Shown here piece after piece: positions 8,908 through 14,717 of a stretch of 22,998 nt of DNA (position 1 is the first letter of the stretch; each line of letters opens with the position of its first letter). This DNA is from a virus, in the IMG/VR virus record IMGVR_UViG_3300042305_001309, positions 1 to 22,998 of that record; one strand, written 5' to 3'. A program made the position numbers and the translations under genes. The notes beneath the pieces were generated by a model. It ran no database searches. It was not told the DNA's origin and worked only from the letters and a program-made list of their open reading frames with translations.

Positions 8908-8929
8908 TGAGAGATACTCCTTCGGTTGG

Positions 8930-8944
8930 TTGAGAAAAACTCGA
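8930..8944. promoter_or_regulatory. Operator-like palindrome between ATPase and DUF669 genes
   Basis: TTGAGAAAAACTCGA is a near-perfect inverted repeat around an A5 core, placed in the 37-bp gap right after the ATPase stop. It matches the elements at 10342-10356 and 10476-10490 (xAAAAACTCAA) and, inverted, at 10521-10535. I infer an extra binding site for the same regulator, or a site for internal transcription control. Confidence 0.45.
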
Positions 8945-9700
8945 TCACTTGGTCGTCATGGCGGTCGAGAGCGCCGCCGCGAAGTCCGACCACGACAGGG
9001 GCACGTCCGGCATCCCGTACCGATTGCCGGCGATGTACGCCGGGTGCGGGTTCAGGTGCAGTTTGCGCTTGCCAGTCGAGATCGCCTTCGTTTCCTTCTG
9101 GTTGAAGCCGGCGTCGGTCTGGCGCGTCAGCACTTCGTGCTGCGCGAAACCGATCACGTCGGCCCACTCGTTGATGATGCCGACCGCGCGCTTGTTCAGC
9201 TTGAGGCTGTAGGCGTCGTAGTCGTCGGGCAGGGTCGGGTTCTTGACCTTGTTGATCTGCTCGTGCGCGATGCAGATGACGGTCATGCCGCGATCGTTCC
9301 GGAGCGCGTCGAGCCCCTCGAAGAACTGGCGCCACAGGTCGTCGGCCATGATGTAGCCCTTGCCGTAGCCGATGTCCTCGATGTTCTTGACGCGGTGCGT
9401 CTCGCAGACCTTGGCGAGAACGAGCGGCTCGAGCCAGTCGAGCGAGTCCACGAACACCGACTCGTACTCGTGCGGCTCGGTGTAGAGGGTGCCGAGCGCC
9501 GCCAAGACGTCCTCGTACCGCTTGGCCTTCGGGAAGGCGTCCACGTCGAGGTTGTCGAGGCCTTCCTCGGTGATGATGCCGATTGCCTTCGGCGCGGACG
9601 CCGCGAACGTGGACTTGCCGACCTTCGGCGGCCCGTACACGACGATCTTGGGAGCGCGGAGTCGCTTTCCGCGATTGATGCTGGACAGGTCAAATGCCAT
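8945..9700 (-). CDS. Sak4-like RecA-fold ATPase (AAA_24), recombinase
   Basis: 251 residues. Walker A GPPKVGKST is at 23-31; a Walker B-like strand SVFVDSLDW has Asp85; later phrases VICIAHEQ and NEWADVIGFA are typical of this group of phage RecA-like ATPases (Sak4/AAA_24). These promote single-strand annealing or recombination-dependent replication together with the neighbouring single-strand-binding protein. A strong ribosome-binding site GAAGGAG lies 8 bases before the ATG. The upstream gene's stop overlaps this start by 11 bp, so the two are co-translated. The family is confident; the exact mechanism is inferred from relatives. Confidence 0.88.
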   Translation of the reverse strand: MAFDLSSINRGKRLRAPKIVVYGPPKVGKSTFAASAPKAIGIITEEGLDNLDVDAFPKAKRYEDVLAALGTLYTEPHEYESVFVDSLDWLEPLVLAKVCETHRVKNIEDIGYGKGYIMADDLWRQFFEGLDALRNDRGMTVICIAHEQINKVKNPTLPDDYDAYSLKLNKRAVGIINEWADVIGFAQHEVLTRQTDAGFNQKETKAISTGKRKLHLNPHPAYIAGNRYGMPDVPLSWSDFAAALSTAMTTK

Positions 9701-9926
9701 TTTCGTTGGCTCCTTCGGTGGTGATGATTCGGTTCGGTTCGACGTTGACTTCGGGGGCGGTGTCCTCGATCCGCTCGAAGCTCTTGGCGGACTCCAAGAT
9801 GTTCTGGACCAGGACGTTCGCGCACTGGTGAGCCTGGCTCCCCTGCTCGACCCTCTCGCCGTAGTCGGCGGAAATGGTCATGCTGCCATCTTCGGAGTCG
9901 GTGAGGGTGATGGTGACGGTGGCCAC
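9690..9926 (-). CDS. Small early protein of unknown function (78 aa)
   Basis: The start is the GTG at 9926 (ATVTITLTDSEDG), with a GAGGAA ribosome-binding site inside the 3' end of the upstream gene, only two bases away. The N-terminus alternates as a beta strand (ATVTITLTDSEDGSMTISADYG), followed by a helix (SQAHQCANVLVQNILESAKSFERIE) and an acidic tail. The strand-then-helix pattern recurs in small phage proteins, but I know no function. It overlaps the ATPase start. Confidence 0.75.
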   Translation of the reverse strand: MATVTITLTDSEDGSMTISADYGERVEQGSQAHQCANVLVQNILESAKSFERIEDTAPEVNVEPNRIITTEGANENGI

Positions 9927-9928
9927 GG

Positions 9929-10297
9929 TTACTTCCTCGTGACCTTGACGCCGGTCTTGCCGGGCGTGGCGGTGATGGGCAGGAGCGCGTAGATCTCCGG
10001 CTCGTTCGCCTGCAGGTACTTGACGCCGGGGACGTCGAGCTCTTCCTTCAGCTTGACCGGGCGCAGCGCCTCGGGGATCTGCCCCGCGACATCCGCCCAC
10101 TTCGTCCAGTCCATCTTGCGATTGATGACGGCGGTGATCTCGACCTTGAACTCGCTGGCCGTGTGCGTGACCGAGCCCTCGTCTCGCGTCCCGCACAACT
10201 GGACGATCTCTTCCTCGACCGCGACGCGGTGGGCCTTGGCGATCTCTTCGGTGGCCTTCGCCTGCGTCAGCTTGATGCACAACTCGTAGAGGGTCAT
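9929..10297 (-). CDS. First gene of early operon, conserved phage protein
   Basis: 122 residues, starting MTLYELCIKLTQAK after AAAGGAG. A helical N-terminus (residues 1-35) leads into EIVQLCGTRDEGSVTHTASEFKVEITAVINRKMDWTKW and ends with a short basic tail. The phrases DEGS.TH and RK.DW look like a small phage family found beside Sak4/DUF669 modules (I think DUF7173, but I am not certain). The long N-terminal helix suggests an oligomeric protein. As first gene after the leftward promoter it should be made early. Its ribosome-binding site lies in a hairpin at 10303-10326. Confidence 0.8.
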   Translation of the reverse strand: MTLYELCIKLTQAKATEEIAKAHRVAVEEEIVQLCGTRDEGSVTHTASEFKVEITAVINRKMDWTKWADVAGQIPEALRPVKLKEELDVPGVKYLQANEPEIYALLPITATPGKTGVKVTRK

Positions 10298-10302
10298 CTG
10301 CG

Positions 10303-10326
10303 TTGCTCCTTTGTTGGGTGGAGCAA
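10303..10326 (-). promoter_or_regulatory. 5' mRNA hairpin covering the ribosome-binding site
   Basis: TTGCTCC and GGAGCAA form a perfect 7-bp stem with a 10-base loop in the leader of the first early gene. The 3' arm of the RNA stem contains the GGAG of the ribosome-binding site. The predicted transcript start (about 10320) falls within the 5' arm, so the structure would sit at the extreme 5' end. It may protect the mRNA or reduce its translation. Confidence 0.5.
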
Positions 10327-10356
10327 AGCATAGAACAGGCTGTTAGAAAAACTCAA
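10327..10356 (-). promoter_or_regulatory. Leftward early promoter with overlapping operator
   Basis: On the minus strand, TTGAGT (10351-10356) and TATGCT (10327-10332) are 18 bases apart and fit sigma70 -35 and -10 boxes. The -35 box is part of the operator-like element GTTAGAAAAACTCAA (10342-10356). A protein bound there would block the promoter of the whole replication/recombination operon. Transcription would start near 10320. Confidence 0.6.
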
Positions 10357-10462
10357 CCCCCCGGACGAAAATTGTCGGAACTTTACTTTCACGTTTCGTT
10401 CAGGTAATGGGGCGCGCCATCGGGTTAATATAGGTCGTTAGGTCGAATTATGGGATCTGCTG
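10357..10462. other. Gene-free centre of the divergent control region
   Basis: I see no credible gene here on either strand. The segment is less GC-rich than its neighbours (for example the stretch around 10430-10450) and contains CGGGTTAATATAGG, which could host further promoter elements, but no clear -35/-10 pair was found. It separates the two divergent promoters. Confidence 0.5.
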
Positions 10463-10475
10463 CAACATGATGTTG
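10463..10475. promoter_or_regulatory. Palindrome CAACATGATGTTG
   Basis: A perfect inverted repeat, CAACAT-G-ATGTTG, directly upstream of the rightward -35 box and abutting the operator-like element at 10476. Its position and symmetry fit a binding site for a dimeric regulator, perhaps an activator or a second repressor. The sequence differs from the CTCAA-type operators. Confidence 0.45.
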
Positions 10476-10506
10476 TCTTGAAAAACTCAACCTGCGCGAG
10501 TATCTT
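10476..10506 (+). promoter_or_regulatory. Rightward promoter with overlapping operator
   Basis: TTGAAA (10478-10483) and TATCTT (10501-10506) are separated by 17 bases, a good sigma70 fit. The -35 box lies inside the operator-like element TCTTGAAAAACTCAA (10476-10490), mirroring the leftward promoter. Transcription would start near 10513 and drive the Cro-like and primase genes. Confidence 0.6.
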
Positions 10507-10520
10507 GAGCGACACTAGGT

Positions 10521-10535
10521 GTGAGTTTTCCTCAC
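10521..10535. promoter_or_regulatory. Operator-like palindrome in 5' leader of the Cro-like gene
   Basis: GTGAGTTTTCCTCAC is a perfect 5-bp inverted repeat around TTTTC. Read on the other strand it gives GTGAG-GAAAA-CTCAC, matching the consensus of the other operator-like sites. It begins about 8 bases after the predicted start of the rightward transcript. Confidence 0.5.
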
Positions 10536-10561
10536 TCTCGCAACAAAAGGCTGTGTCTGGC

Positions 10562-10810
10562 ATGAAGCGAAAACTGCAACGAACCTTTGGCGACGAGCCT
10601 GTGGGGTATACCGTTGAAGGCGTCTTGGCGCAAGCAGGCGGACGCGGCGCGGTCGCCCGTCGCCTCGGCGTCTCCATCCAGAGCGTGTCGAAGTGGGGGC
10701 GTCGGATACCTGGCCCCCATGCTCGTGAGGTTGCGATCATGGCCGGGCTCCCGCTTGCCGTGGTGCGACCGGATCTCGTCCGCGAAACTGCCAGCGACTT
10801 CGGGAAGTAA
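10562..10810 (+). CDS. Cro/YdaS-like helix-turn-helix regulator
   Basis: 82 residues starting MKRKLQRTFG. Residues 29-46 (GAVARRLGVSIQSVSKWG) form a helix-turn-helix of the Cro/YdaS type, followed by IPGPHAREVAIMAGLP, which is the usual continuation (WxxxIPxxRxxEI) in this family. Such proteins bind operators between divergent phage promoters and set the switch between programmes. An in-frame TTG at 10478 would start inside the promoter, so the ATG at 10562 is preferred although its ribosome-binding site (AAAGG) is rather far away. It is followed by the primase after 5 bp. The operator-like sites at 10342, 10476 and 10521 are its likely targets. Confidence 0.82.
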   Translation: MKRKLQRTFGDEPVGYTVEGVLAQAGGRGAVARRLGVSIQSVSKWGRRIPGPHAREVAIMAGLPLAVVRPDLVRETASDFGK

Positions 10811-10815
10811 GCGGC

Positions 10816-13242
10816 GTGGCGGGGGAAAGCGTGTTCGAGCGCCATGCGTGGCGCTTCATCGAGCGGAACATCTCCGTCGTCCCCATCGCGCCGGGCTCCA
10901 AGCGCCCCGGGCGGTGGAGCGAGGCGGGTGGGTGGGAAGGCATGGGCGACTGGACTCGGTTCGCGCAGCGGATGCCGACCGAGATCGAGCTCAAGCATTG
11001 GGGCCAATGGCCGGACGCCGGCATCGGCGTGGTGCTGGGCGAGTTGTCCGGCGTCATCGGCCTCGACCGCGACTATGACGTGCCGGGTGCGTCCGACGCA
11101 CTCGACAAGCTCATTCCGTTCAGCCCGGTCGCCAAGAAGGGCGAGAAGGGGTGGACGAAGTTCTACCGCTACAACGGCGAGAGGTCGTGCAGCTTCAACG
11201 TGCAGGGGCACCGCGTCCTCGATGTGCTGTCGAACGGCCGCCAGACCGTCGTGCCGCCGACCGCGCACCCGAGCGGCTGCAGTTACGTCTGGATCACCGT
11301 CGATACGCTCGACGACATCACGAGCGTATCAGACCTGCCGACGCTGCCGGACGACTTCCTCGCGCAAGTCGAGGCGCTCCTTGCCCCGTACCAGAACGAC
11401 ACCGACAAGAAGTACCAGCGCAAGACCATCGCGCCGAACGAGGACACCTCAAAGATCGACACCGGGCTGTCGATCCAGGCGCAGTATTTCAGCGACCTCA
11501 ACCGAGCCGCGCTCACCCGCCTCGATGAATGGGTCGAGCGGCTGATCCCGACCGCCAAGACCAACAAAGACGGCTTCCGAGCCGTGGCGACGTGGCGCGG
11601 CGCCAAGAACCCGAACGTGGGCATCCACCCGTCCGGCATCTTCGACTTCGGCGGCAACTACGGGATGACGCCGATCGACCTGGTGATGTACTCCAACGGG
11701 CTCCCGTTCGCCAAGGCGGCGGAGACCCTCCGGGGGTGCCTCGCCCTGTCCGAGCCGGAGCCGATCACCTTGGGCGGCGCCACGCCGACGCAGAGCCCGT
11801 CTGAGCCGACCGCCCCGGCGTCCATGCCCACGATGCCGTGGCGCAAGCCGGCCGCCCCTGCGGCCTCCGTGGCGCCCCCACCGGCCATCATCCTCCCGGC
11901 CACCACGTCCGAGGCGCCGGCCAAGGCCATCCCGGCCTTCATCACCGACCCGCCCGGCATCCTCGCCGACATGGCGGGGTGGATCACGGCGACCGCCCCC
12001 AAGTCGCAGCCCGAGCTCAGCCTCGCCGCCGCGATCGCCATGGCCGCGGCCTGCACCCAGCGGATCTACCGGTCGAACCTGTCGAACTTCACGAGCCTGT
12101 ACCTCGTCATGGTGGCCAAGTCCACCGAGGGCAAGGAACACCCGCAGTCGTGCGTCGAGCGCGTCCTGACGGCGGCGGGGCTCGAGCACCTGGTCGCCGG
12201 GTCTGGCTACACCTCGAGCGGCGCCGTGTTCTCGGCGCTCCTGCGCCAACCGGCCCACCTGGCCATCATCGACGAAATCGGCAAGCTCCTGAAACTGTCG
12301 CGCGCGAAGGGCAACGCGAACTCGGAAGCGGCCATCGACAAGTTGGTCGAGGCGTTCGGCAAGCTGAACGGCGTCATGCGCCCCCCGGTCTACTCGACGA
12401 TGACGATGACGCAGGCGCAGGTCGCGGCCAGCAGCGTCGAGCGGGTCATCCATAACCCGGCGGTCAGCCTGCTCGGCGCGACCACCCCGGCAACCTTCTG
12501 GTCGTCCCTGACGGACGACCTGATCCAAGACGGCTTCCTTGGCCGCCTGATCGTGGTCGAGTCGAGCCAGCCCCGCCAGTTGGCGCGGTTCGTAGACCAG
12601 ACCGACCCCCCGGCACGGGTCGTCGAGTGGTGCCAGGCCGTGAACGCCCCAGCGCAGCGCCAGGGCGACCTGGCCTCGCGGAGCCTCGCGGAGCTGGAGC
12701 CGGTCACGGTCTCCATGACCATTTCCGACGGGTGTCAGGACGTCATGCGGTCGTTCGAGTCGGAGCTGAACAAGCTGAAGGACGCCTTCGAGGCCGAGGG
12801 GCTCGATGTCCTGCTCGGGCGAACTTTCGAGAAGGCGCTGCGCCTTGCCATGATCGCCGCGAAAGCGCGGGACGCCGGAGCGGCGCGCGTCGAGCTGCAG
12901 GATCTGGAGTGGGCAATCTCGTACATCCGGCACTACGACATGGCGCTCGTCCGTGCCGTGAGGAAGAACCGGGTTCGCAGTCAGACCGACGCCGACACCA
13001 AGCGGGTGCTCGAGTACCTGAAGGCGGCCAAGAGCTTCGCGGGGGAGCAGAAGAACCCGCGCCTCGCCTCCGTGCTTGCGACCGGCGCGATGCCCCACGC
13101 CCTGCTACTGAAGAAGATGCACATGAAGTCGAGGGAGTTCACCGAGCTGATGAACACGCTCGTCGAGGCGGGGATCGTGATGAAGAGCCCCGGCGCGCAC
13201 TTGCACTACGCCGGGGATGTTTACTTCACGGGCGAGGAATGA
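10816..13242 (+). CDS. Prim-Pol/DUF3987 primase-helicase
   Basis: 808 residues from a GTG with GGAAG eight bases before it. The N-terminal ~200 residues fit the bifunctional primase/polymerase (archaeo-eukaryotic primase) domain: VVPIAPGSKRP, then GVVLGELSGVIGLDRDYD with the catalytic-like Asp84 and Asp86, and VVPPTAHPSG with His151. A Pro/Ala-rich linker (about 315-370) leads to a DUF3987 helicase-like domain: VMVAKSTEGKEHP (Walker A-like, Lys440), LAIIDEIGKLL (Walker B, Asp486-Glu487) and IQDGFLGRLIVVE. The Walker A ends in GKE instead of GKS/T, as in some phage relatives. It should prime and unwind DNA for phage replication. The C-terminus looks like a winged helix (AKSFAGEQKNPRL, MKSREFTELMNTLVEAGIV). 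Its 3' end overlaps a convergent gene by 17 bp. Confidence 0.9.
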   Translation: MAGESVFERHAWRFIERNISVVPIAPGSKRPGRWSEAGGWEGMGDWTRFAQRMPTEIELKHWGQWPDAGIGVVLGELSGVIGLDRDYDVPGASDALDKLIPFSPVAKKGEKGWTKFYRYNGERSCSFNVQGHRVLDVLSNGRQTVVPPTAHPSGCSYVWITVDTLDDITSVSDLPTLPDDFLAQVEALLAPYQNDTDKKYQRKTIAPNEDTSKIDTGLSIQAQYFSDLNRAALTRLDEWVERLIPTAKTNKDGFRAVATWRGAKNPNVGIHPSGIFDFGGNYGMTPIDLVMYSNGLPFAKAAETLRGCLALSEPEPITLGGATPTQSPSEPTAPASMPTMPWRKPAAPAASVAPPPAIILPATTSEAPAKAIPAFITDPPGILADMAGWITATAPKSQPELSLAAAIAMAAACTQRIYRSNLSNFTSLYLVMVAKSTEGKEHPQSCVERVLTAAGLEHLVAGSGYTSSGAVFSALLRQPAHLAIIDEIGKLLKLSRAKGNANSEAAIDKLVEAFGKLNGVMRPPVYSTMTMTQAQVAASSVERVIHNPAVSLLGATTPATFWSSLTDDLIQDGFLGRLIVVESSQPRQLARFVDQTDPPARVVEWCQAVNAPAQRQGDLASRSLAELEPVTVSMTISDGCQDVMRSFESELNKLKDAFEAEGLDVLLGRTFEKALRLAMIAAKARDAGAARVELQDLEWAISYIRHYDMALVRAVRKNRVRSQTDADTKRVLEYLKAAKSFAGEQKNPRLASVLATGAMPHALLLKKMHMKSREFTELMNTLVEAGIVMKSPGAHLHYAGDVYFTGEE

Positions 13243-13552
13243 TCTGGTTCATTCGCCCCCCCCCCCTCACACGGATGGCCTCGGCGCAGTCCCGCGCAGT
13301 CCCGCCAAACCTCTCGGCAATTTCAGCGCATTCCTTTTCACACGCCTCCCGCTCGGCCTCGACCGCTGCTGCAATCTCGCGCCGTCGGTTCACGCACAGG
13401 GGCTTCTGGCAGTCTGGGCCGCAGGTGTGGATATGCTCCGGCTCCGCGAGCGCGGCGTCGAGGGCGGCGAGGGCGGCGTAAAGTCTTTTGCCTGAAACCA
13501 ATGCTTGCCGTATCTGCTCGGCTTCGGCGCGGGGCAGGGTGATGTTGCTCAT
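13226..13552 (-). CDS. ITLPRA-family small protein, paralogue 1
   Basis: 108 residues starting MSNITLPRAEAEQIRQAL; the ATG overlaps the stop of the membrane mini-protein as ATGA. The first 45 residues (NITLPRA...YAALAALDAALAEPE) match two further genes at 13985 and 14191. This copy then adds HTCGPDCQKPLCVNRRREI, a Cys-rich stretch, and a charged helix with two more cysteines. ITLPRA proteins are common in phage genomes and of unknown function. The C-terminus is encoded across a run of eleven G, so the last ~15 residues depend on that run being correct. The gene is last in the accessory array and its 3' end overlaps the primase gene. Confidence 0.75.
   Translation of the reverse strand: MSNITLPRAEAEQIRQALVSGKRLYAALAALDAALAEPEHIHTCGPDCQKPLCVNRRREIAAAVEAEREACEKECAEIAERFGGTARDCAEAIRVRGGGRMNQIIPRP
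13256..13266. repeat. Homopolymer run of 11 C (G on the coding strand)
   Basis: Eleven consecutive C on the plus strand near the 3' end of the paralogue-1 gene. A change of one base would replace the tail RMNQIIPRP by another ending, for example one that runs on to a TAA near 13216. It can be a slippage site or a sequencing/assembly error. Confidence 0.9.
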
Positions 13553-13725
13553 GACAGCACCACCGCAGCCCACGCCTTGACCAGCAGCGGCACGGCAAAC
13601 ACCGCCCATGGCACAAGAAGCCACCACGGGGGCGGCTTTTCAATATCGTGCCAATAAGCCAAATTCGCATAGGTCAGAAAAAGCAGCATAAGCGTGTAAA
13701 TAAGAGCACTTAGTTCAACGCTCAC
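13549..13725 (-). CDS. Two-helix membrane mini-protein (58 aa)
   Basis: Starts with GTG overlapping the upstream stop (GTGA) and ends with an ATGA overlap with paralogue 1, which is strong evidence for a real gene. Residues about 5-23 (LSALIYTLMLLFLTYANLA) and 35-57 (WLLVPWAVFAVPLLVKAWAAVVL) are hydrophobic helices joined by a short polar loop (HDIEKPPP). This is a hairpin topology in the inner membrane. It could be holin-like, an exclusion factor or a small regulator of a host membrane protein. The sequence does not decide. There is no signal-peptidase site. Confidence 0.75.
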   Translation of the reverse strand: MSVELSALIYTLMLLFLTYANLAYWHDIEKPPPWWLLVPWAVFAVPLLVKAWAAVVLS

Positions 13726-13988
13726 GGCTTTGCCTCCTTGATCGCGTCGATGGCATCCTGCGCGGCTTCGTCAGCCTCCCTCGCCACCCTTGCCGCCGCC
13801 GCCGCCGCCGCCCACGGAGCCACCGCCACCGCCGCCGCCGCCGCAGACCCTGCAGGCGCGGCATAGTAAGCATCCCGCATTGCCTTTTCCGTGCGCTCAC
13901 GGCACATCGTCTGCCACGCATCGGCATAACTCCGTTTCGGCTTGTGCGCCTCAAACGCCGCCCACATTTCGGTCAGTTTGTCGCTCAC
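13722..13988 (-). CDS. Ala-rich small protein of unknown function
   Basis: 88 residues from a GTG in a GTGA overlap. The N-terminal half is charged and aromatic (MWAAFEAHKPKRSYADAWQTMCRERTEKAMRDAYYAA), then comes an Ala-rich helix (SAAAAAVAVAPWAAAAAAARVAREADEAAQDAIDAIKEAKP) encoded by GCC/GCG trinucleotide repeats at about 13792-13851. The repeat tract may vary in length. Similar small Ala-rich proteins (with AWxxxCxER... phrases) occur in many phages next to ITLPRA genes. Function unknown. Confidence 0.75.
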   Translation of the reverse strand: MSDKLTEMWAAFEAHKPKRSYADAWQTMCRERTEKAMRDAYYAAPAGSAAAAAVAVAPWAAAAAAARVAREADEAAQDAIDAIKEAKP

Positions 13989-14194
13989 GGCTTCACCTCC
14001 TTGATCGTAAAGGTCGGCTGGTCGCGGTTGGTGTTGTAGCCCTCGACCTGTGGCTTCTGCTCCGCAAGCGCGGCGTCGAGAACGGCGAGGGCGGCATAGT
14101 CAGCACCGTCCCACCAGTCCGGATTTTCGTAAGCCTCCAACAATTTCCGCAGCACTTTGGCATGGGCGCGGGGCAGGGTGATGTTGTCGGTCAT
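13985..14194 (-). CDS. ITLPRA-family small protein, paralogue 2
   Basis: 69 residues starting MTDNITLPRAHAKVLRKLLEAY, chosen because AGGAGAGAACA stands just before the ATG and because the ATG overlaps the stop of paralogue 3. It shares ITLPRA and ALAVLDAALAE with its neighbours. The middle (ENPDWWDGADYA) and the C-terminus (NRDQPTFTIKEVKP) are unique. It is the shortest of the three. Probably an orphan of the same duplication; function unknown. Confidence 0.8.
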   Translation of the reverse strand: MTDNITLPRAHAKVLRKLLEAYENPDWWDGADYAALAVLDAALAEQKPQVEGYNTNRDQPTFTIKEVKP

Positions 14195-14541
14195 TGTTCT
14201 CTCCTGTGTACCCATACTTCGGCTCCTGTCTCGGGATCGCGGTAGTTCAGTTCGGGGTTGCACCAGCAAGGGCTTCCGTCCGTGACGTGTTCGCGGTATG
14301 CTCCGCCCGTGAGGGTGTCGATTTTGCCTTCAACACCACTACGGGCCGGGGCTGCAACCTCGGCCCGTTCCTTTTTCGGCTCCGCGAGCGCGGCGTCAAG
14401 GGCGGCGAGGGCGGCGTCTATTTCTCGACACCAGAACGCGCCGTCGCTGTTCGGAATGCTCAAGACATCCCATTCCCGCAAATGATGCAGAAAATTCCGC
14501 GCTTGCTCGGCGGCGCGGCGCAGGGTGATTGTGTCGGTCAT
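14191..14541 (-). CDS. ITLPRA-family small protein, paralogue 3
   Basis: 116 residues starting MTDTITLRRAAEQARNFL; ATG overlaps the stop of the upstream membrane mini-protein. It has the family start (ITLRRA for ITLPRA) and ALAALDAALAEPKKE, then a unique C-terminal half with PCWCNPELNYRDPETGAEVWVHRREQ, where the Cys pair may bind metal. The C-terminal domain thus differs between paralogues, so the common N-terminal part could be a docking or dimerisation unit. Confidence 0.8.
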   Translation of the reverse strand: MTDTITLRRAAEQARNFLHHLREWDVLSIPNSDGAFWCREIDAALAALDAALAEPKKERAEVAAPARSGVEGKIDTLTGGAYREHVTDGSPCWCNPELNYRDPETGAEVWVHRREQ

Positions 14542-14717
14542 CCGAACACCCCCTTAATCCAGAGCATCGTCATCGGCGGGAGCCACCAGAGCGCAACCCA
14601 CACCACACCTCCTATGCGGACTCTCTTTGAGCCGCCAGCAGGCTCGAAAGCCGCACACGCTCCGGGTATGCCAATCAAAAGCATCGCCCACAAAGCCCCA
14701 AACTGCATATCGCTCAC
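14538..14717 (-). CDS. Two-helix membrane mini-protein (59 aa)
   Basis: Starts with GTG in a GTGA overlap with the upstream gene and stops in an ATGA-like overlap with paralogue 3; an alternative internal ATG lies three codons later. Helix 1 covers about residues 5-23 (FGALWAMLLIGIPGACAAF) and helix 2 about 36-57 (GGVVWVALWWLPPMTMLWIKGV), with a polar, basic loop (EPAGGSKRVRI). It shows the same two-helix plan as the gene at 13549 but no clear sequence identity. Likely an inner-membrane protein; function unknown. Confidence 0.75.
   Translation of the reverse strand: MSDMQFGALWAMLLIGIPGACAAFEPAGGSKRVRIGGVVWVALWWLPPMTMLWIKGVFG

Larger units (their letters stand above)
13441..14418 (-). repeat. 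Three copies of a 40-bp coding repeat (ALAALDAALAE)
   Basis: Copies at 13441-13480, 14059-14098 and 14379-14418 encode YAALAALDAALAE-like peptides in the three ITLPRA genes. Copy 1 and copy 3 agree at 38 of 40 positions, copy 1 and copy 2 at 36 of 40. The gene starts (encoding ITLPRA) are also alike. The DNA identity is higher than the proteins need, which points to recent duplication or recombination between copies. Confidence 0.8.

Noticed and set aside
11449-13098. Minus-strand open frame of 549 codons opposite the primase gene
   Set aside because: Antisense shadow of the Prim-Pol/DUF3987 gene, rich in Arg, Gly and His with no domain.
13226-14717. CRISPR array suggested by the regularly recurring 40-bp block
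   Set aside because: Only three copies at unequal spacing (about 620 and 320 bp), each in frame within a paralogous gene.
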